From Opacimonas immobilis (GTDB taxonomy: Bacteria > Pseudomonadota > Gammaproteobacteria > Enterobacterales > Alteromonadaceae), in assembly GCF_048282545.1 (NCBI RefSeq), contig NZ_CP182485.1, positions 434,001-498,000 of the forward strand: DNA of 64,000 nucleotides, read 5' to 3'. Position 1 is the first letter of the stretch; every line of letters begins with the position of its first letter. Shown in pieces: positions 1-10,068 of the stretch. A program made the translations under genes and the position numbers. Under the pieces are notes generated by a model, which had not been told where the DNA came from, ran no database searches, and was given only the letters and a program-made list of their open reading frames with translations.

Positions 1-160
1 GAATGGTTTTACCTTGAGCTCGACCATTTAGAAACTTTTCCACTTTGTCATAAGAACGGTTAAAGGCGGTGACTGTATAGCCTTTGGATGCCATATTCAG
101 AATGAGATTTTCCCCCATTACAGCCAAACCCACTAAACCAATATCCGACAATGCTTTCAT
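1..160 (-). CDS. gnd: 6-phosphogluconate dehydrogenase, N-terminal part
   Basis: The first 53 codons of a gene that runs off the left edge of the window. The protein opens with a Rossmann NADP-binding motif (IGLVGLAVMGENLILN) and then GYTVTAFNRS, the hallmark start of decarboxylating 6-phosphogluconate dehydrogenase of the oxidative pentose phosphate pathway. The ATG lies at 158-160. It sits 104 bp downstream of the fructokinase gene on the same strand, so the two may be co-transcribed as a sugar-catabolism unit. The family call is firm. Which gnd paralogue it is cannot be judged from the N-terminus alone. Confidence 0.85.
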   Translation of the reverse strand, partial: MKALSDIGLVGLAVMGENLILNMASKGYTVTAFNRSYDKVEKFLNGRAQGKTI

Positions 161-264
161 GCATGTGCTCCAAACAAATGAAAAAGGAATAAAAAGATGC
201 GTAATTATGACGTAATCACGCACCTAACACAAACAAATCGAATACTGGGTATAGGTTCTCTGAA

Positions 265-1239
265 TCAGCTGGCTGTTTTTTCAACAAATACAGTTGAATT
301 CACTTGTTCGAGAGTCGGAAGTGCGGTCATGGCACCAAGTTTGGAGCACACAAGACCACCTACTTTTGACGCAAATTGCACATAACTGGTTAAATGTTCC
401 TTATCGGTATGCCACCCCTGTACCGCAACTTGATACAGTATCGCGCCAATGAAAGCGTCTCCGGCACCTGTCGTATCTTGAACATCAATCTGATATGGCG
501 GGATAATAAAATGCTCTTCATGAGTAGCGACATAACATCCTTTCGCGCCTAATGTTACAAATATCACCTCCGGACCTTTGTCTAATAGTTGCTGAGCACC
601 CTGTTCAATATCCTTTTGACCGGTGAGCAACTCAAGCTCCTCATCACTGACTTTAACCACATTGGCTTTTTCAATGAACGGTTGGCAGTGCGCAACAAAT
701 TCTTTTTCATGTCCAGCCCAAAACGCATCCCGATAGTTCGGATCAAAACTAATAAAATTCCCTTTATCTTTGACGCTGTCTAATACAATGCGATAGGTTT
801 CTTTGAGTGCACCTGGTAAAAAACAAGTCGCCGCCCCAAAGTGATACAAACCACCGCGATTGATCATATCCAGCAACTCATCGTTAAGTTGCAGATCAGC
901 ATCAGCACCTCGATTGAACACAAAATCGCGTTCGCCGTCTTCAGCTAAGGCAACAAATGCGAGCGTTGTCGGTCGGTCTGAACGTTGCAACAAATCAGTA
1001 TCTACCCCGAATTGAGTAATGTAATCAGCCAAAAAATTGCCAAAAGGGTCCGTTCCCACAGCTCCGACAAAATGCGCATTACCACCGAGACGCGCTGCCG
1101 CTGCAGCAACGTTAGCAGGGGCTCCGCCTGGTTTTTTTAAAAAATTCTCACCTATGGATAAGTCTGTCCCTTTGTCGGTACACACAAAATCAATCAGTAA
1201 CTCGCCAATACAGTAAATTGCTTTCACTTTTTTATTCAC
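265..1239 (-). CDS. PfkB-family fructokinase
   Basis: A 324-residue PfkB (ribokinase-fold) sugar kinase. The substrate-side motif GGAPANVAAAAARLGG lies near residue 40. The C-terminal signature DTTGAGDAFIGA, near residue 260, carries the catalytic Asp and the anion hole. The overall pattern (GELLIDF start, NRGADADLQL in the middle) is that of bacterial fructokinases (ScrK/Frk), which make fructose-6-phosphate. The start is a GTG at 1237-1239, because no ATG precedes the conserved core. The gene is divergent from alkC and lies upstream of gnd on the same strand, which fits a hexose/pentose-phosphate role. Other PfkB kinases such as KDG kinase are less likely but not excluded. Confidence 0.8.
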   Translation of the reverse strand: MNKKVKAIYCIGELLIDFVCTDKGTDLSIGENFLKKPGGAPANVAAAAARLGGNAHFVGAVGTDPFGNFLADYITQFGVDTDLLQRSDRPTTLAFVALAEDGERDFVFNRGADADLQLNDELLDMINRGGLYHFGAATCFLPGALKETYRIVLDSVKDKGNFISFDPNYRDAFWAGHEKEFVAHCQPFIEKANVVKVSDEELELLTGQKDIEQGAQQLLDKGPEVIFVTLGAKGCYVATHEEHFIIPPYQIDVQDTTGAGDAFIGAILYQVAVQGWHTDKEHLTSYVQFASKVGGLVCSKLGAMTALPTLEQVNSTVFVEKTAS

Positions 1240-1328
1240 TCAAAATTGAACACACGATGTTAAACTAACAATTATTTTACACAGTTACAAGCAAAACTTA
1301 ATCGATTAAGTTACTTTGAGAATTTACT

Positions 1329-2480
1329 ATGCCAAAGTCTTTCAAACAACACTATAACCATCAATCCATTACGGCTCTTGGCAAAACAATAACCGCGAAT
1401 TATCCTGATTTCCCACTTGAAAATTTTGTCCATGAAGCAAGTCATAACATCGAATCCTTGGAGTTTAAGGCGCGTTCACAACAAATTACTCAAGCCTTAG
1501 TCAACCATTTACCGCACGATTTTGCTGATGCTATTGCGACCTTAATGGCCTCACTGGCGCCCGATTTTGACGCGTTAAGAGTGGATGCAGCGCAAGCAGG
1601 CTGGACTATCCAAGATTTTGCTCCGGAAGGCATTTCTGGTTGGATGATTATGCCATGTGCGGATTTTGTTGCACTCAGAGGAGTAACGGATGCACATTTT
1701 GCGTTGAGTATGACGGCGCTTGAAGCCATGACCAGCCGATTCAGTGCTGAGTTTGCTATACGGCCTTTTTTACGAGACTTTCCCAAGCGCACTCTCGCAC
1801 AATGTTTGCACTGGACTAAGCACTCGAATCAGCATGTTCGACGCCTTGCTTCGGAAGGCACCAGACCGGTTCTACCTTGGGGGATGAAGCTCCCAGAACT
1901 TGGTGCCGATCCAAAGTTAAGCTTACCAATATTGGATGCATTAAAAGACGACCCTAGTGATTATGTACGAAAATCCGTTGCTAACCATCTAAACGATCAC
2001 AGTAAGCTTCATCCTGATTGGGTGTGTGCAACTGCAACATCATGGTGGCAACTTGATAAAGCCAGACAACGTTTACTCAAACATGGATGTCGCACCTTGC
2101 TTAAACAAGGTCATATTCAAACCTTGGCGCTATTCGGTTTTGGCGGGGTACAAGCGAATGTCGTTCTGACGCTTTCAAGCGCATCGATACTGATGGGAGG
2201 AGCAATCGACATTCAGCTGTCAATTGAAAGTACCTCAGCTCAGGAACAACGCATGATGATTGATTACGTTGTTTGGCATCAAAAAGCCAACGGAACAAAA
2301 AGCCCCAAAGTATTCAAATGGAAGGAACTCGTAATCCCTGCTGAACAGACCGTGGAGATTATCAAATCCCATACCATCAAACCCATCAGTACCCGAACTT
2401 ACTATGCTGGGGAACATTCAATAGAAGTCCAGATAAATGGAACATCGTGTGGACATGTGGATTTTGAATTAGAGTTGTAG
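1329..2480 (+). CDS. alkC: AlkC-type DNA alkylation repair glycosylase
   Basis: 383 residues. The first ~270 are helical HEAT-like repeats with the AlkC/AlkD-family landmark around residues 150-190 (DFPKRTLAQCLHWTKHSN, then VRRLASEGTRPVLPW), followed by DDPSDYVRKSVANHLND. Family members excise positively charged alkylated bases such as 3-methyladenine without flipping them. The last ~110 residues are predicted beta-rich (GGAIDIQLSIEST, TYYAGEHSIEVQINGT), which matches the immunoglobulin-like C-terminal domain known for AlkC and absent from AlkD. The gene stands alone, divergent from the fructokinase. Substrate range is inferred from the family. Confidence 0.8.
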   Translation: MPKSFKQHYNHQSITALGKTITANYPDFPLENFVHEASHNIESLEFKARSQQITQALVNHLPHDFADAIATLMASLAPDFDALRVDAAQAGWTIQDFAPEGISGWMIMPCADFVALRGVTDAHFALSMTALEAMTSRFSAEFAIRPFLRDFPKRTLAQCLHWTKHSNQHVRRLASEGTRPVLPWGMKLPELGADPKLSLPILDALKDDPSDYVRKSVANHLNDHSKLHPDWVCATATSWWQLDKARQRLLKHGCRTLLKQGHIQTLALFGFGGVQANVVLTLSSASILMGGAIDIQLSIESTSAQEQRMMIDYVVWHQKANGTKSPKVFKWKELVIPAEQTVEIIKSHTIKPISTRTYYAGEHSIEVQINGTSCGHVDFELEL

Positions 2481-2486
2481 CCGAAA

Positions 2487-2720
2487 TTAACTATCGCTTT
2501 TTTCGCTTGCGCGTTTGACTAGGATAAACGTGAGGTACATTTTTGTTGGTATCGACATAATCATGCCTATTGCGACGCAACAGGCACTGATGATAATACC
2601 AGTGACACCTAGGCTGTGCATATAATCTGAATACACATGGAAATACACACCGAGCAAAATTAAACTAATCCCCACTACCATGACGATTTTTAACATCGTT
2701 ATCAACGCGCTATCAGACAT
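2487..2720 (-). CDS. small two-helix membrane protein
   Basis: A 77-residue protein with two strongly hydrophobic stretches (about residues 10-28 and 38-56) and a basic C-terminal tail ending KRASEKSDS. I do not recognise a family. It is convergent with alkC, with six bases between the stop codons. An inner-membrane location is the only inference the sequence allows. It could be a lineage-specific protein of unknown role. Confidence 0.55.
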   Translation of the reverse strand: MSDSALITMLKIVMVVGISLILLGVYFHVYSDYMHSLGVTGIIISACCVAIGMIMSIPTKMYLTFILVKRASEKSDS

Positions 2721-2790
2721 ACCATTTTACATCCCAACCTATTACAGATTAATTATAGATTGGGAGAAGGTCCGTTGACTTGATCGAGAT

Positions 2791-5076
2791 CTATTCAGTG
2801 GCTAGTTGCCAGACGCCGACAAAACCTGGAGGCAAAACCATGCTAGCCGAGAAAGAAACGTCGTCAGTATTCAAAAGACTCAGAGCAGATTGTCCCAACG
2901 CATGGCTCAACGTCCCACTTTGGCTCCCTACGTTGATAGCAACAAGATACTTAGAATCTTCATGCGTTCGAGTAAAGGCAAGTACGCGCTCATTGCTGCT
3001 AGTTAACACGTTCATCTCACCAGTACTTATCACCGGATGCGCACTGCGCAATGCATACAAAGATTGATACCAATAATACAAAGACGAACTATCTAACTGC
3101 TGGGCTTCAACATTGTTCACAGAGGCATTTTGAGATAAAGCCCGAAACGGAGTACTCGTTGAAAATCCCGCATGTGTAGCGTCGTTATTCCAACTCATTG
3201 GCGTGCGTAATGATGCGTCAGGTTGCATATTCGCCCCAGCAGCCATTCCGATCTCCTCACCGTAATACGTAAACGGTTGTGGAGAGAGCAATAGGTACAT
3301 TGCACTGGCCAAACGATACTGCGTCATATCACCATTGAGTTGGTTATATACACGATTACCCGCAAAAAAATCATGATTGGCCAATATCATCGGCATTTGA
3401 TCGCGGTTCGCTTGATTGAGTTCATTGAGTAATCCAGCCGAAATACTGCGATTGCGCACACTTTCCAAGATGGTATGCCCAGCACTGAAATTAAACGCGT
3501 TCACACAACTATCAGGTTTGGCCATATCGCGAAATTGTCCTGGCGCTTCGCACACAATATAGGCATAAGGATAATCATCTAGAACAGACGCCATTTCCCC
3601 CATCACCGTTAGGTTTTGCGGCTGATTTTCAAGCTGACCGATGCCGTTTTCAATCAGTACTCCAACCGCATCAAAACGAAATCCATCCACCCCCATGTTG
3701 AGCCAAAATCGCATACTGTCTTTGTGATAGTCCAACACCGCTTGATTGCGCAAATTAAAATCTGGCATGCGCTCGGTAAATGCGCCGTAATACACCCCAT
3801 ACGGGCTATTGCGCCAGGGTGTGCGTCCCCACAGCTGCCAGCGATTATCCACTGTATCATTCCAAATAAACCAATCTCGCAACGGATGATTCGGACTTGA
3901 GGCCGCATCTTGGAACAATGGATTTTGTGATGCTGCATGATTCATCACGTAATCAATAATTATCGCGATCCCTAAACGGTCAGCCTCATCCAACATATTT
4001 TGAAAATCAGCTAAAGTGCCATAATCGCTTTCAACATCTCGATAATTTTGCGTTTCATAGCCGTGATCGTTATCCGCTGACTCCATGATGGGCATCAACC
4101 AAAGTGCGGTAATCCCAAGCTCAGCTAAATACGGAAGTCGCTGGGTCAAACCATTAAAATCTCCGACTCCATCCCCATCAGAGTCTTGATACCCACGGAC
4201 ATAAATCTCCATAAAATTGGCGCTTTGCCACCAATCATCAGCGATATTTTGCTCTACCGGTAGTGGCTCTATGGAAGAAAAATCTAGCCTCTCGCTTTCA
4301 TTGCCATTGTTTGCCATGACTTGTTCTAATGCCGCTCTTGCTTCGGCCTCAGTGCTAAATGGAGTCGCCGTTATTCCAGGCCCTTCTGCCGCGACACTGC
4401 CTTCAGTGACCCACACGGTATCACCAAAGGTCGCAGGAGTAAGGATCAAATCGTAATTCGGACTTTTGAGGTCGCCAAAATGCACAATAAAACTAAAAAT
4501 TTGGTCTTCATCAATAATCGGTACTTCCCAATACGCATAATCGTTTTCCACACGGGTTGGGGGCATGGCATTTTGCCAGGTCGTAACATACTGAGGGTCG
4601 ACTGAATTGCCCCACAAATGCAAGCCCCAGCCAGCATAAAAACCACTTGAGTGAAGATAATAAATCTTCATAGTGCGTATACTAGTATCCGGTGGCGGAA
4701 TTTGAGTAACTGTCACTGCCAGTGTCTGGGAGGTTGTTTCACTTCCATCACTGACGTCTAACCGTGCGCTATAGGTTCCATTTTGAGCCACTGTAAACAC
4801 AAACTGTGTGGTCAAAATACAATTATTCACTTGATGCGTTTCTGGCGATGCCCCTTGCATTGTCAAAGTACAACGCAAATTGGTCGTATCACTATCTGTC
4901 ACTTGCCAATTTAAGGTTACTAATCCTTGCTCAGATACATTCGCCAAAGTAAATGAAGTAATTTCTGGCGCTTGATTAGACGGTGTGTTCACTGGCGTGA
5001 CGGAAACAGAGTCAGCACTGCCTCCACCACATCCCACAAGAGTCAACGTCATACAGAACAACAAAAATACACGCAT
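2791..5076 (-). CDS. lipoprotein GH13 alpha-amylase
   Basis: 761 residues from the ATG at 5076, which has a GGAG ribosome site five bases upstream. In-frame codons further upstream have no such site. The N-terminus is a lipoprotein signal (MRVFLLFCMTLTLVGC), so the mature enzyme is lipid-anchored, probably at the outer membrane. Next come an Ig/cadherin-like stretch (about residues 30-130), then a pullulanase-associated (CBM41-like) starch-binding module starting MKIYYLHSSGFYAGWGLH. The GH13 barrel carries IDYVMNH (region I), GFRFDAVGV with the nucleophile Asp, IVCEAPGQF with the likely acid/base Glu, and ILANHDFFAG (region IV). It should cleave alpha-glucans outside the cytoplasm. The exact product (maltose, panose or other) is not predictable. 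Divergent from mgsA. Confidence 0.85.
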   Translation of the reverse strand: MRVFLLFCMTLTLVGCGGGSADSVSVTPVNTPSNQAPEITSFTLANVSEQGLVTLNWQVTDSDTTNLRCTLTMQGASPETHQVNNCILTTQFVFTVAQNGTYSARLDVSDGSETTSQTLAVTVTQIPPPDTSIRTMKIYYLHSSGFYAGWGLHLWGNSVDPQYVTTWQNAMPPTRVENDYAYWEVPIIDEDQIFSFIVHFGDLKSPNYDLILTPATFGDTVWVTEGSVAAEGPGITATPFSTEAEARAALEQVMANNGNESERLDFSSIEPLPVEQNIADDWWQSANFMEIYVRGYQDSDGDGVGDFNGLTQRLPYLAELGITALWLMPIMESADNDHGYETQNYRDVESDYGTLADFQNMLDEADRLGIAIIIDYVMNHAASQNPLFQDAASSPNHPLRDWFIWNDTVDNRWQLWGRTPWRNSPYGVYYGAFTERMPDFNLRNQAVLDYHKDSMRFWLNMGVDGFRFDAVGVLIENGIGQLENQPQNLTVMGEMASVLDDYPYAYIVCEAPGQFRDMAKPDSCVNAFNFSAGHTILESVRNRSISAGLLNELNQANRDQMPMILANHDFFAGNRVYNQLNGDMTQYRLASAMYLLLSPQPFTYYGEEIGMAAGANMQPDASLRTPMSWNNDATHAGFSTSTPFRALSQNASVNNVEAQQLDSSSLYYWYQSLYALRSAHPVISTGEMNVLTSSNERVLAFTRTHEDSKYLVAINVGSQSGTLSHALGQSALSLLNTDDVSFSASMVLPPGFVGVWQLATE

Positions 5077-5151
5077 TTTTACTCCAAAATCTTTGCGCCT
5101 TGAAACGCTTTCATATATAAACATAACATATACTAACCATAACTTAATATT

Positions 5152-5604
5152 ATGCAATATACGACCCATCAATCTCCAAAACAGAAACGCATTGCACTGG
5201 TAGCACATGACAATATGAAAGACACACTCGCAAAGTGGTGTTTAGACCATCGAAACCATCTTGCAAAACATCAACTTTATGCAACGGGGACGACGGCAAA
5301 ATTGATTGCAAATGTGGCTCAATTAGAATTGACTGCACTACTGAGTGGGCCGATGGGTGGCGATCAACAAATTGGCGCAATGATCGCTGAACAAGGGTGT
5401 GACGTTTTGTTCTTTTTTTGGGACCCATTCGCAGCCATGCCACATGATCCTGATATCAAAGCGCTTCTAAGGATCGCTGCTGTATGGAACATTCCGGTTG
5501 CATGTAACCCAAGTACGGCGGATATGTTGATAAGCTCCCCTTTACTTAATCAAAGTTATACTTATCAACACCCGGATTATTCTAGTTATGAAGCTAACCG
5601 TTAA
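5152..5604 (+). CDS. mgsA: methylglyoxal synthase
   Basis: 150 residues, full length for the family. It shows the phosphate-binding and catalytic landmarks: [10 protein letters not shown] at the start, [10 protein letters not shown], the catalytic loop [18 protein letters not shown], and [10 protein letters not shown] near the C-terminus. The enzyme converts dihydroxyacetone phosphate to methylglyoxal and phosphate, relieving phosphate starvation when triose phosphates pile up. Its stop codon overlaps that of the convergent glpK within the bases TTAA (5601-5604). The placement next to glycerol catabolism fits, since glycerol feeds DHAP. Confidence 0.93.
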   Translation: MQYTTHQSPKQKRIALVAHDNMKDTLAKWCLDHRNHLAKHQLYATGTTAKLIANVAQLELTALLSGPMGGDQQIGAMIAEQGCDVLFFFWDPFAAMPHDPDIKALLRIAAVWNIPVACNPSTADMLISSPLLNQSYTYQHPDYSSYEANR

Positions 5605-7085
5605 GCTTGGATGACTCTTTTGACAGCAGATTGCCACTGTGAATATTGCTCATCTCGTTCGGTTTTTGACCAGTTAGGCGTGTAATCCTGTTGCAACTGC
5701 CACAGCTCACCTATCTGCTCGAGAGAGTCATATATTCCATATTGGTACCCTGCTAAATAAGCAACCCCTAATGCCGTCGTTTCAGTGACTTTTGGCACAT
5801 GCACTGGAGCCCCCAATATATCGGCTAAATATTGCATCAGCCATTGGTTGTGCACCATGCCACCATCTACGCGCAACGTTGTTGGGCGTTGACCATCTTG
5901 CTCCATTGCTTTTTGTAAATCTTTGGTTTGTAACCCGACCGATTGCAATGCCGCTGCAACAATCTCTTTGATACCTGTATCACGAGTTAACCCAAAAATC
6001 GCACCTCGAGCATTGGGTTCCCAATACGGTGCGCCTAGCCCTGTAAACGCGGGCACCATAATAACAGAATTGTTCTGTTTTACTTGCTTAGCCAACGCTT
6101 CGGTTTCTTTGGCGTGTTGAATAATTTGCAAACCATCTCGCAACCATTGAATCGTTGCACCCGCCATAAAAATACTGCCCTCTAACGCATAGGTGGGTTT
6201 CCCATCAATCCGATAAGCAACGGTCGTCAACAGACGATTGTCCGATACAACACATTGCTCACCGGTGTTGACAATCATAAAACAACCTGTGCCATAAGTA
6301 CTTTTTGCCATACCTGGTTTGAAACACGTTTGACCAAATAGAGCGGCTTGTTGATCGCCTGCAATACCTTGTACAGGAATGGCTGAACCCAACCAATCTG
6401 AGTGAATATGACCAAAATCCGCTGCACTGTCTTCGACCTGCGGGAGCATGACTGCTGGGATATTGAAAAGCTTGAGCAATTCTTTGTCCCATTCTTGCTT
6501 TTGAATATTAAACAATAGCGTGCGTGAGGCATTGGTCGCATCCGTCTTATGTGCAGTGCCTTTAGTCAATTGCCATAAGATAAAACAATCCACCGTCCCA
6601 AATAATAACTCACCCGCTTCGGCTCGACTTTGTGCGCCTTCGACATAATCTAAGATCCAACGCACTTTACTTGCAGAAAAATAAGGATCTAACAGTAATC
6701 CGGTCTTCTGCTGAATATCCGCTATAAGCTTTTTGTCTTGTTTAAATTCTGCGCAATACTGTGCTGTACGACGGTCTTGCCACACGATTGCAGGATATAT
6801 GCATTTCCCTGTTGTTTTCTCCCATACCAAAGTTGTCTCACGTTGGTTGGTTATTCCACAGGTTGCTATTTGAGACGCGTCAATGCCAGCGTCAGTTATG
6901 GCTTGTCGACAGCTGTCTAAAGTCGTTTGCCACAAATCGTCTGGCATATGCTCAACCCACCCATCCTGCGGAAAATGTTGCGCAAACTCTTGTTGCGCTT
7001 GGGCAATACGCGTACCCGCCGCATCAAAAATAATTGCACGAGAAGACGTTGTGCCTTGATCGATGGATAGGATATAGTGAGTCAT
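5601..7085 (-). CDS. glpK: glycerol kinase
   Basis: 494 residues from the ATG at 7085, which has a GGAG site just upstream; longer versions add non-conserved residues. FGGY-family kinase with the N-terminal ATPase motif [15 protein letters not shown], the glycerol-binding NQRETTLVW and IVWQDRRT segments, [13 protein letters not shown], and the C-terminal [10 protein letters not shown]. It phosphorylates glycerol to sn-glycerol-3-phosphate. A GlpR-type operator lies at 7141-7160, upstream of the start and between this gene and divergent glpR, so repression by GlpR and induction by glycerol-3-phosphate are likely. The usual facilitator gene glpF is not adjacent. Confidence 0.95.
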   Translation of the reverse strand: MTHYILSIDQGTTSSRAIIFDAAGTRIAQAQQEFAQHFPQDGWVEHMPDDLWQTTLDSCRQAITDAGIDASQIATCGITNQRETTLVWEKTTGKCIYPAIVWQDRRTAQYCAEFKQDKKLIADIQQKTGLLLDPYFSASKVRWILDYVEGAQSRAEAGELLFGTVDCFILWQLTKGTAHKTDATNASRTLLFNIQKQEWDKELLKLFNIPAVMLPQVEDSAADFGHIHSDWLGSAIPVQGIAGDQQAALFGQTCFKPGMAKSTYGTGCFMIVNTGEQCVVSDNRLLTTVAYRIDGKPTYALEGSIFMAGATIQWLRDGLQIIQHAKETEALAKQVKQNNSVIMVPAFTGLGAPYWEPNARGAIFGLTRDTGIKEIVAAALQSVGLQTKDLQKAMEQDGQRPTTLRVDGGMVHNQWLMQYLADILGAPVHVPKVTETTALGVAYLAGYQYGIYDSLEQIGELWQLQQDYTPNWSKTERDEQYSQWQSAVKRVIQA

Positions 7086-7140
7086 GTGGTCTCCTTGTTT
7101 TTGTATATCTAAGCAAATTAACATGGTTTTTACAACATAA

Positions 7141-7160
7141 AATTTTCGTTTTCGAACATT
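7141..7160 (-). promoter_or_regulatory. GlpR-type operator
   Basis: Read on the minus strand the site is AATGTTCGAAAACGAAAATT. It matches the E. coli GlpR consensus half-site ATGTTCG closely, with an imperfect second half-site CGAAAAT. It sits between divergent glpK and glpR, where it can control both. The consensus is from established work in E. coli; use here is inferred from position and match. Confidence 0.7.
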
Positions 7161-7199
7161 TTCTAAAACACTACAACTTAAAGAATTGAAGATATTGGT

Positions 7200-7961
7200 A
7201 TGAAACAAGCACAACGCTTATACGACATTGTCAACGTAGTAAAAGAACAGGGCTATATGACCATAGAGGAGTTAACGAAGCGCTATAAAGTGACGCCGCA
7301 AACCTTGCGTCGAGACCTTAATACACTTGCTGATGAAGGCAAAATCAAACGCCATCACGGCGGTGCTGCAAGCATCGAATCAAGCATCGAAAACACCCCA
7401 TATCAGCAACGCAAAGCCGAAAACCAAAACGCCAAACTTGCGATTGCTAAGCGCGTCGCTCAGCTTATCCCAAACAATGCATCTCTGTTCATCAACATCG
7501 GCACAACCAATGAAATAGTGGCAGAACAACTCTTGCAACATCAAGGCTTAACCGTCGTTACCAACAATATAAATGCAGCAAGCATTCTGTCCCAAAAACA
7601 AGACTTTTCGGTCATTATTGCTGGAGGTGAAGTGCGTTTTCAAGATGGCGGGATCATAGGTGAAGCAACCCGTGACTTTATTCAGCAATTTCGTATGGAT
7701 TTTAGCATTTTGGGGATCAGTGGTATCGAATCCAACGGGGCATTGTTGGACTTTGACTTTCGCGAGGTGAAGGTCTCACAGGCCATGCTGGCTCATGCAC
7801 AACACAATATCTTAGTTGCCGATGGGAGTAAGTTTCATCGGCAAGCCATGGTCGAGCAAGCTCACATGTCACAAATCGATACTTTTGTGTGTGATCGGGA
7901 AGCGCCGAGTGAATTAATGAGTGTAATGAAACAAAATGATGTTCGTTTCATAAAAATTTAA
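7200..7961 (+). CDS. glpR: glycerol-3-phosphate regulon repressor, DeoR family
   Basis: 253 residues. The N-terminal DeoR winged helix carries [20 protein letters not shown] and ends KIKRHHGGA. The C-terminal sugar-phosphate sensor domain has the typical [11 protein letters not shown] and [14 protein letters not shown] segments. The position between glpK and glpD, and the operator at 7141-7160, identify it as GlpR rather than another DeoR paralogue. It is expected to repress glpK and glpD until glycerol-3-phosphate binds. Confidence 0.9.
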   Translation: MKQAQRLYDIVNVVKEQGYMTIEELTKRYKVTPQTLRRDLNTLADEGKIKRHHGGAASIESSIENTPYQQRKAENQNAKLAIAKRVAQLIPNNASLFINIGTTNEIVAEQLLQHQGLTVVTNNINAASILSQKQDFSVIIAGGEVRFQDGGIIGEATRDFIQQFRMDFSILGISGIESNGALLDFDFREVKVSQAMLAHAQHNILVADGSKFHRQAMVEQAHMSQIDTFVCDREAPSELMSVMKQNDVRFIKI

Positions 7962-8052
7962 CCTTAATAACTTTCATTTATTTTCGTTTGTGCTATATTT
8001 TTTCTCAAATGAACAAATTATGACTTTTTTTATGTCTTTTACACAAACGAAC

Positions 8053-9549
8053 ATGGAATATGACATTGTCGTCGTTGGCGGTGGTGTCAACGGCGCAGGT
8101 ATTGCTGCAGATGCCGCTGGGCGAGGTCTTTCTGTATTATTGGTCGAAGCAAAAGACCTCGCAAGCGCGACCTCAAGTCAGTCAAGTAAACTCATTCATG
8201 GTGGTTTGCGTTACCTCGAACACTATGAATTTCGTTTGGTACGTGAAGCGCTTGCTGAGCGTGAAGTGTTGTTAAAGAAAGCCCCTCATATTATGTGGCC
8301 GTTGCGTTTTCACTTACCGCATCAACCTCATTTGCGTCCGGCCTGGATGATTCAGGCTGGTTTATTTTTGTATGACCACCTAGCAAAACGTGAAATTTTG
8401 CCTGGTTCTAGACGTCTGAAACTCGATGCACATTCTCCATTAAATAATACGATGCACACGGCGTTTGAATATTCCGATGGTTGGGTTGATGATGCGCGAC
8501 TTGTGGTACTCAATGCAATGCAAGCACAAGATAAAGGCGCTGACGTACTGACCTATACCCAATGCACAGGCGCTACACGCGTTAATGAGCACTGGTCTAT
8601 TACCCTGCAAAATGAACAACGCGGTGAATTCTCAGTCTGTGCTAGAGCATTGATCAACGCCGCAGGTCCATGGGCAATCCAGTTCCTAGACGATGTGGTC
8701 GCCCAACGACATAACAAACACATGCGCTTAGTCAAAGGCAGTCATTTAGTTGTCCCTAAGATCCACGACGGTGAGCAAGCTTATATTTTACAAAATGCCG
8801 ATGGACGGATTGTTTTTGTATTGCCTTATGAGGATGACTTTTCACTAATTGGGACTACGGATGTGAACTTTACAGGCGATCCACGTAATGTCGCGATTGA
8901 TCAGGAAGAAACGGACTATCTCATTAAGATCACTAATGAGTACTTTAAGACACAAGTTAGTGTAGCCGATATCGTCCATACATTCTCAGGGGTACGCCCA
9001 CTTCTCGAAGACGAAGGTGCGGATGCCCAAGCGTTGTCTCGCGATTATGAATTTACATTAACCGGGGACGCACAATCTGCGCTACTGCTAAACATCTATG
9101 GCGGTAAAATTACCACTTACCGCAAACTCGCCGAGCATGCTGTAAACAAGTTGGTCACGTTCTTCCCTCATGCAGAATCAGCTTGGACTGCCCATGCACC
9201 ATTGCTCGGCGGTGATTTTGCTGACCCAGCGACGTTACTGAAACAACTTTGTGAGCGATGCCCCTTTATTCCACTAGCCACTCTGAAACGCTATGTAAGA
9301 TCCTATGGTTCCTTAACCTCTCATCTTCTTGCTGGGGTAAAATCAGAGCACGAACTTGGGCGAGATTTTGGTGCTGGATTATATGAGTGTGAATTACGTT
9401 ATCTGCAAACCCATGAATTTAGTAAAACACTGGATGATGTTTTATGGCGTCGAACCAAATTAGGGCTTCGTCAGACAGAGCTTGATATGGAAGCGCTCAA
9501 CCGTTTTTTTAGCGCTGACCAAAAAGCACCTGAAATAAGCGCAGTTTAA
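8053..9549 (+). CDS. glpD: aerobic glycerol-3-phosphate dehydrogenase
   Basis: 498 residues from the ATG at 8053, chosen because the FAD-binding motif DIVVVGGGVNGAGIAAD then begins at residue 4, as in E. coli GlpD. ATGs at 8020 and 8032 are also in frame, and none has a clear ribosome site. Conserved blocks are SSKLIHGGLRYLEHYEF, WVDDARLV, LIGTTDV and TFSGVRPL. It oxidises glycerol-3-phosphate to DHAP and passes electrons to quinone at the inner membrane. Half-sites resembling the GlpR box (TTTTCGTTTG at 7981, ACGAACATG at 8048) lie around the start, so GlpR control is likely. Confidence 0.93.
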   Translation: MEYDIVVVGGGVNGAGIAADAAGRGLSVLLVEAKDLASATSSQSSKLIHGGLRYLEHYEFRLVREALAEREVLLKKAPHIMWPLRFHLPHQPHLRPAWMIQAGLFLYDHLAKREILPGSRRLKLDAHSPLNNTMHTAFEYSDGWVDDARLVVLNAMQAQDKGADVLTYTQCTGATRVNEHWSITLQNEQRGEFSVCARALINAAGPWAIQFLDDVVAQRHNKHMRLVKGSHLVVPKIHDGEQAYILQNADGRIVFVLPYEDDFSLIGTTDVNFTGDPRNVAIDQEETDYLIKITNEYFKTQVSVADIVHTFSGVRPLLEDEGADAQALSRDYEFTLTGDAQSALLLNIYGGKITTYRKLAEHAVNKLVTFFPHAESAWTAHAPLLGGDFADPATLLKQLCERCPFIPLATLKRYVRSYGSLTSHLLAGVKSEHELGRDFGAGLYECELRYLQTHEFSKTLDDVLWRRTKLGLRQTELDMEALNRFFSADQKAPEISAV

Positions 9550-9594
9550 ACATAAATGGTTTATCATAACGCCAGTTAGCAATAAGGAGTATTT

Positions 9595-10062
9595 ATGCGC
9601 TACTGGCTGTTTAAAACCGAACCGGATGCGTTTTCCATTGATGATCTCGCTCAACGACCAGATGGCACTGAAGGTTGGGATGGCGTGCGCAATTATCAGG
9701 CGCGCAACTTTATGCGCGACCAAATGAGCGTGAATGATCTGGCCTTTATTTACCACTCTAGTTGCAAGGTGCCAGGAATCGCTGGGTTAGCTAAAGTAAC
9801 TCAAACCGCGTTGGTGGACCCAACGCAGTTTGAACCTGAATCAAAATATTATGACCCTAAAGCCACACTAGAACAGCCTAGATGGCACATGGTTGCGTTA
9901 ACCTTTGTCGAAAAATTCAATCAGGTTCTCCCTCTGTCAATGATTAAGCAACAACCCAATATTACTGAACTTGGCTTAGTTCAAAAAGGGTCTAGGTTGT
10001 CCATAATGCCAGTTGCACCAAACGAATTCGAATGGTTATTAGAGCTTGCTCGCAAACCATAG
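9595..10062 (+). CDS. EVE domain protein
   Basis: 155 residues making up a whole EVE (PUA-like) domain: it starts MRYWLFKTEPDAFSIDDL, then WDGVRNYQARNFMRDQM, FIYHSS, PGIAGLAKV, YYDPKA and ELGLVQKGSRLSIMPV. EVE domains read modified bases in DNA or RNA; the specific ligand here is unknown. A clean AAGGAG site precedes the ATG. It lies 45 bp after glpD and may be read from it, but the function gives no link. Confidence 0.88.
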   Translation: MRYWLFKTEPDAFSIDDLAQRPDGTEGWDGVRNYQARNFMRDQMSVNDLAFIYHSSCKVPGIAGLAKVTQTALVDPTQFEPESKYYDPKATLEQPRWHMVALTFVEKFNQVLPLSMIKQQPNITELGLVQKGSRLSIMPVAPNEFEWLLELARKP

Positions 10063-10068
10063 CCACAG

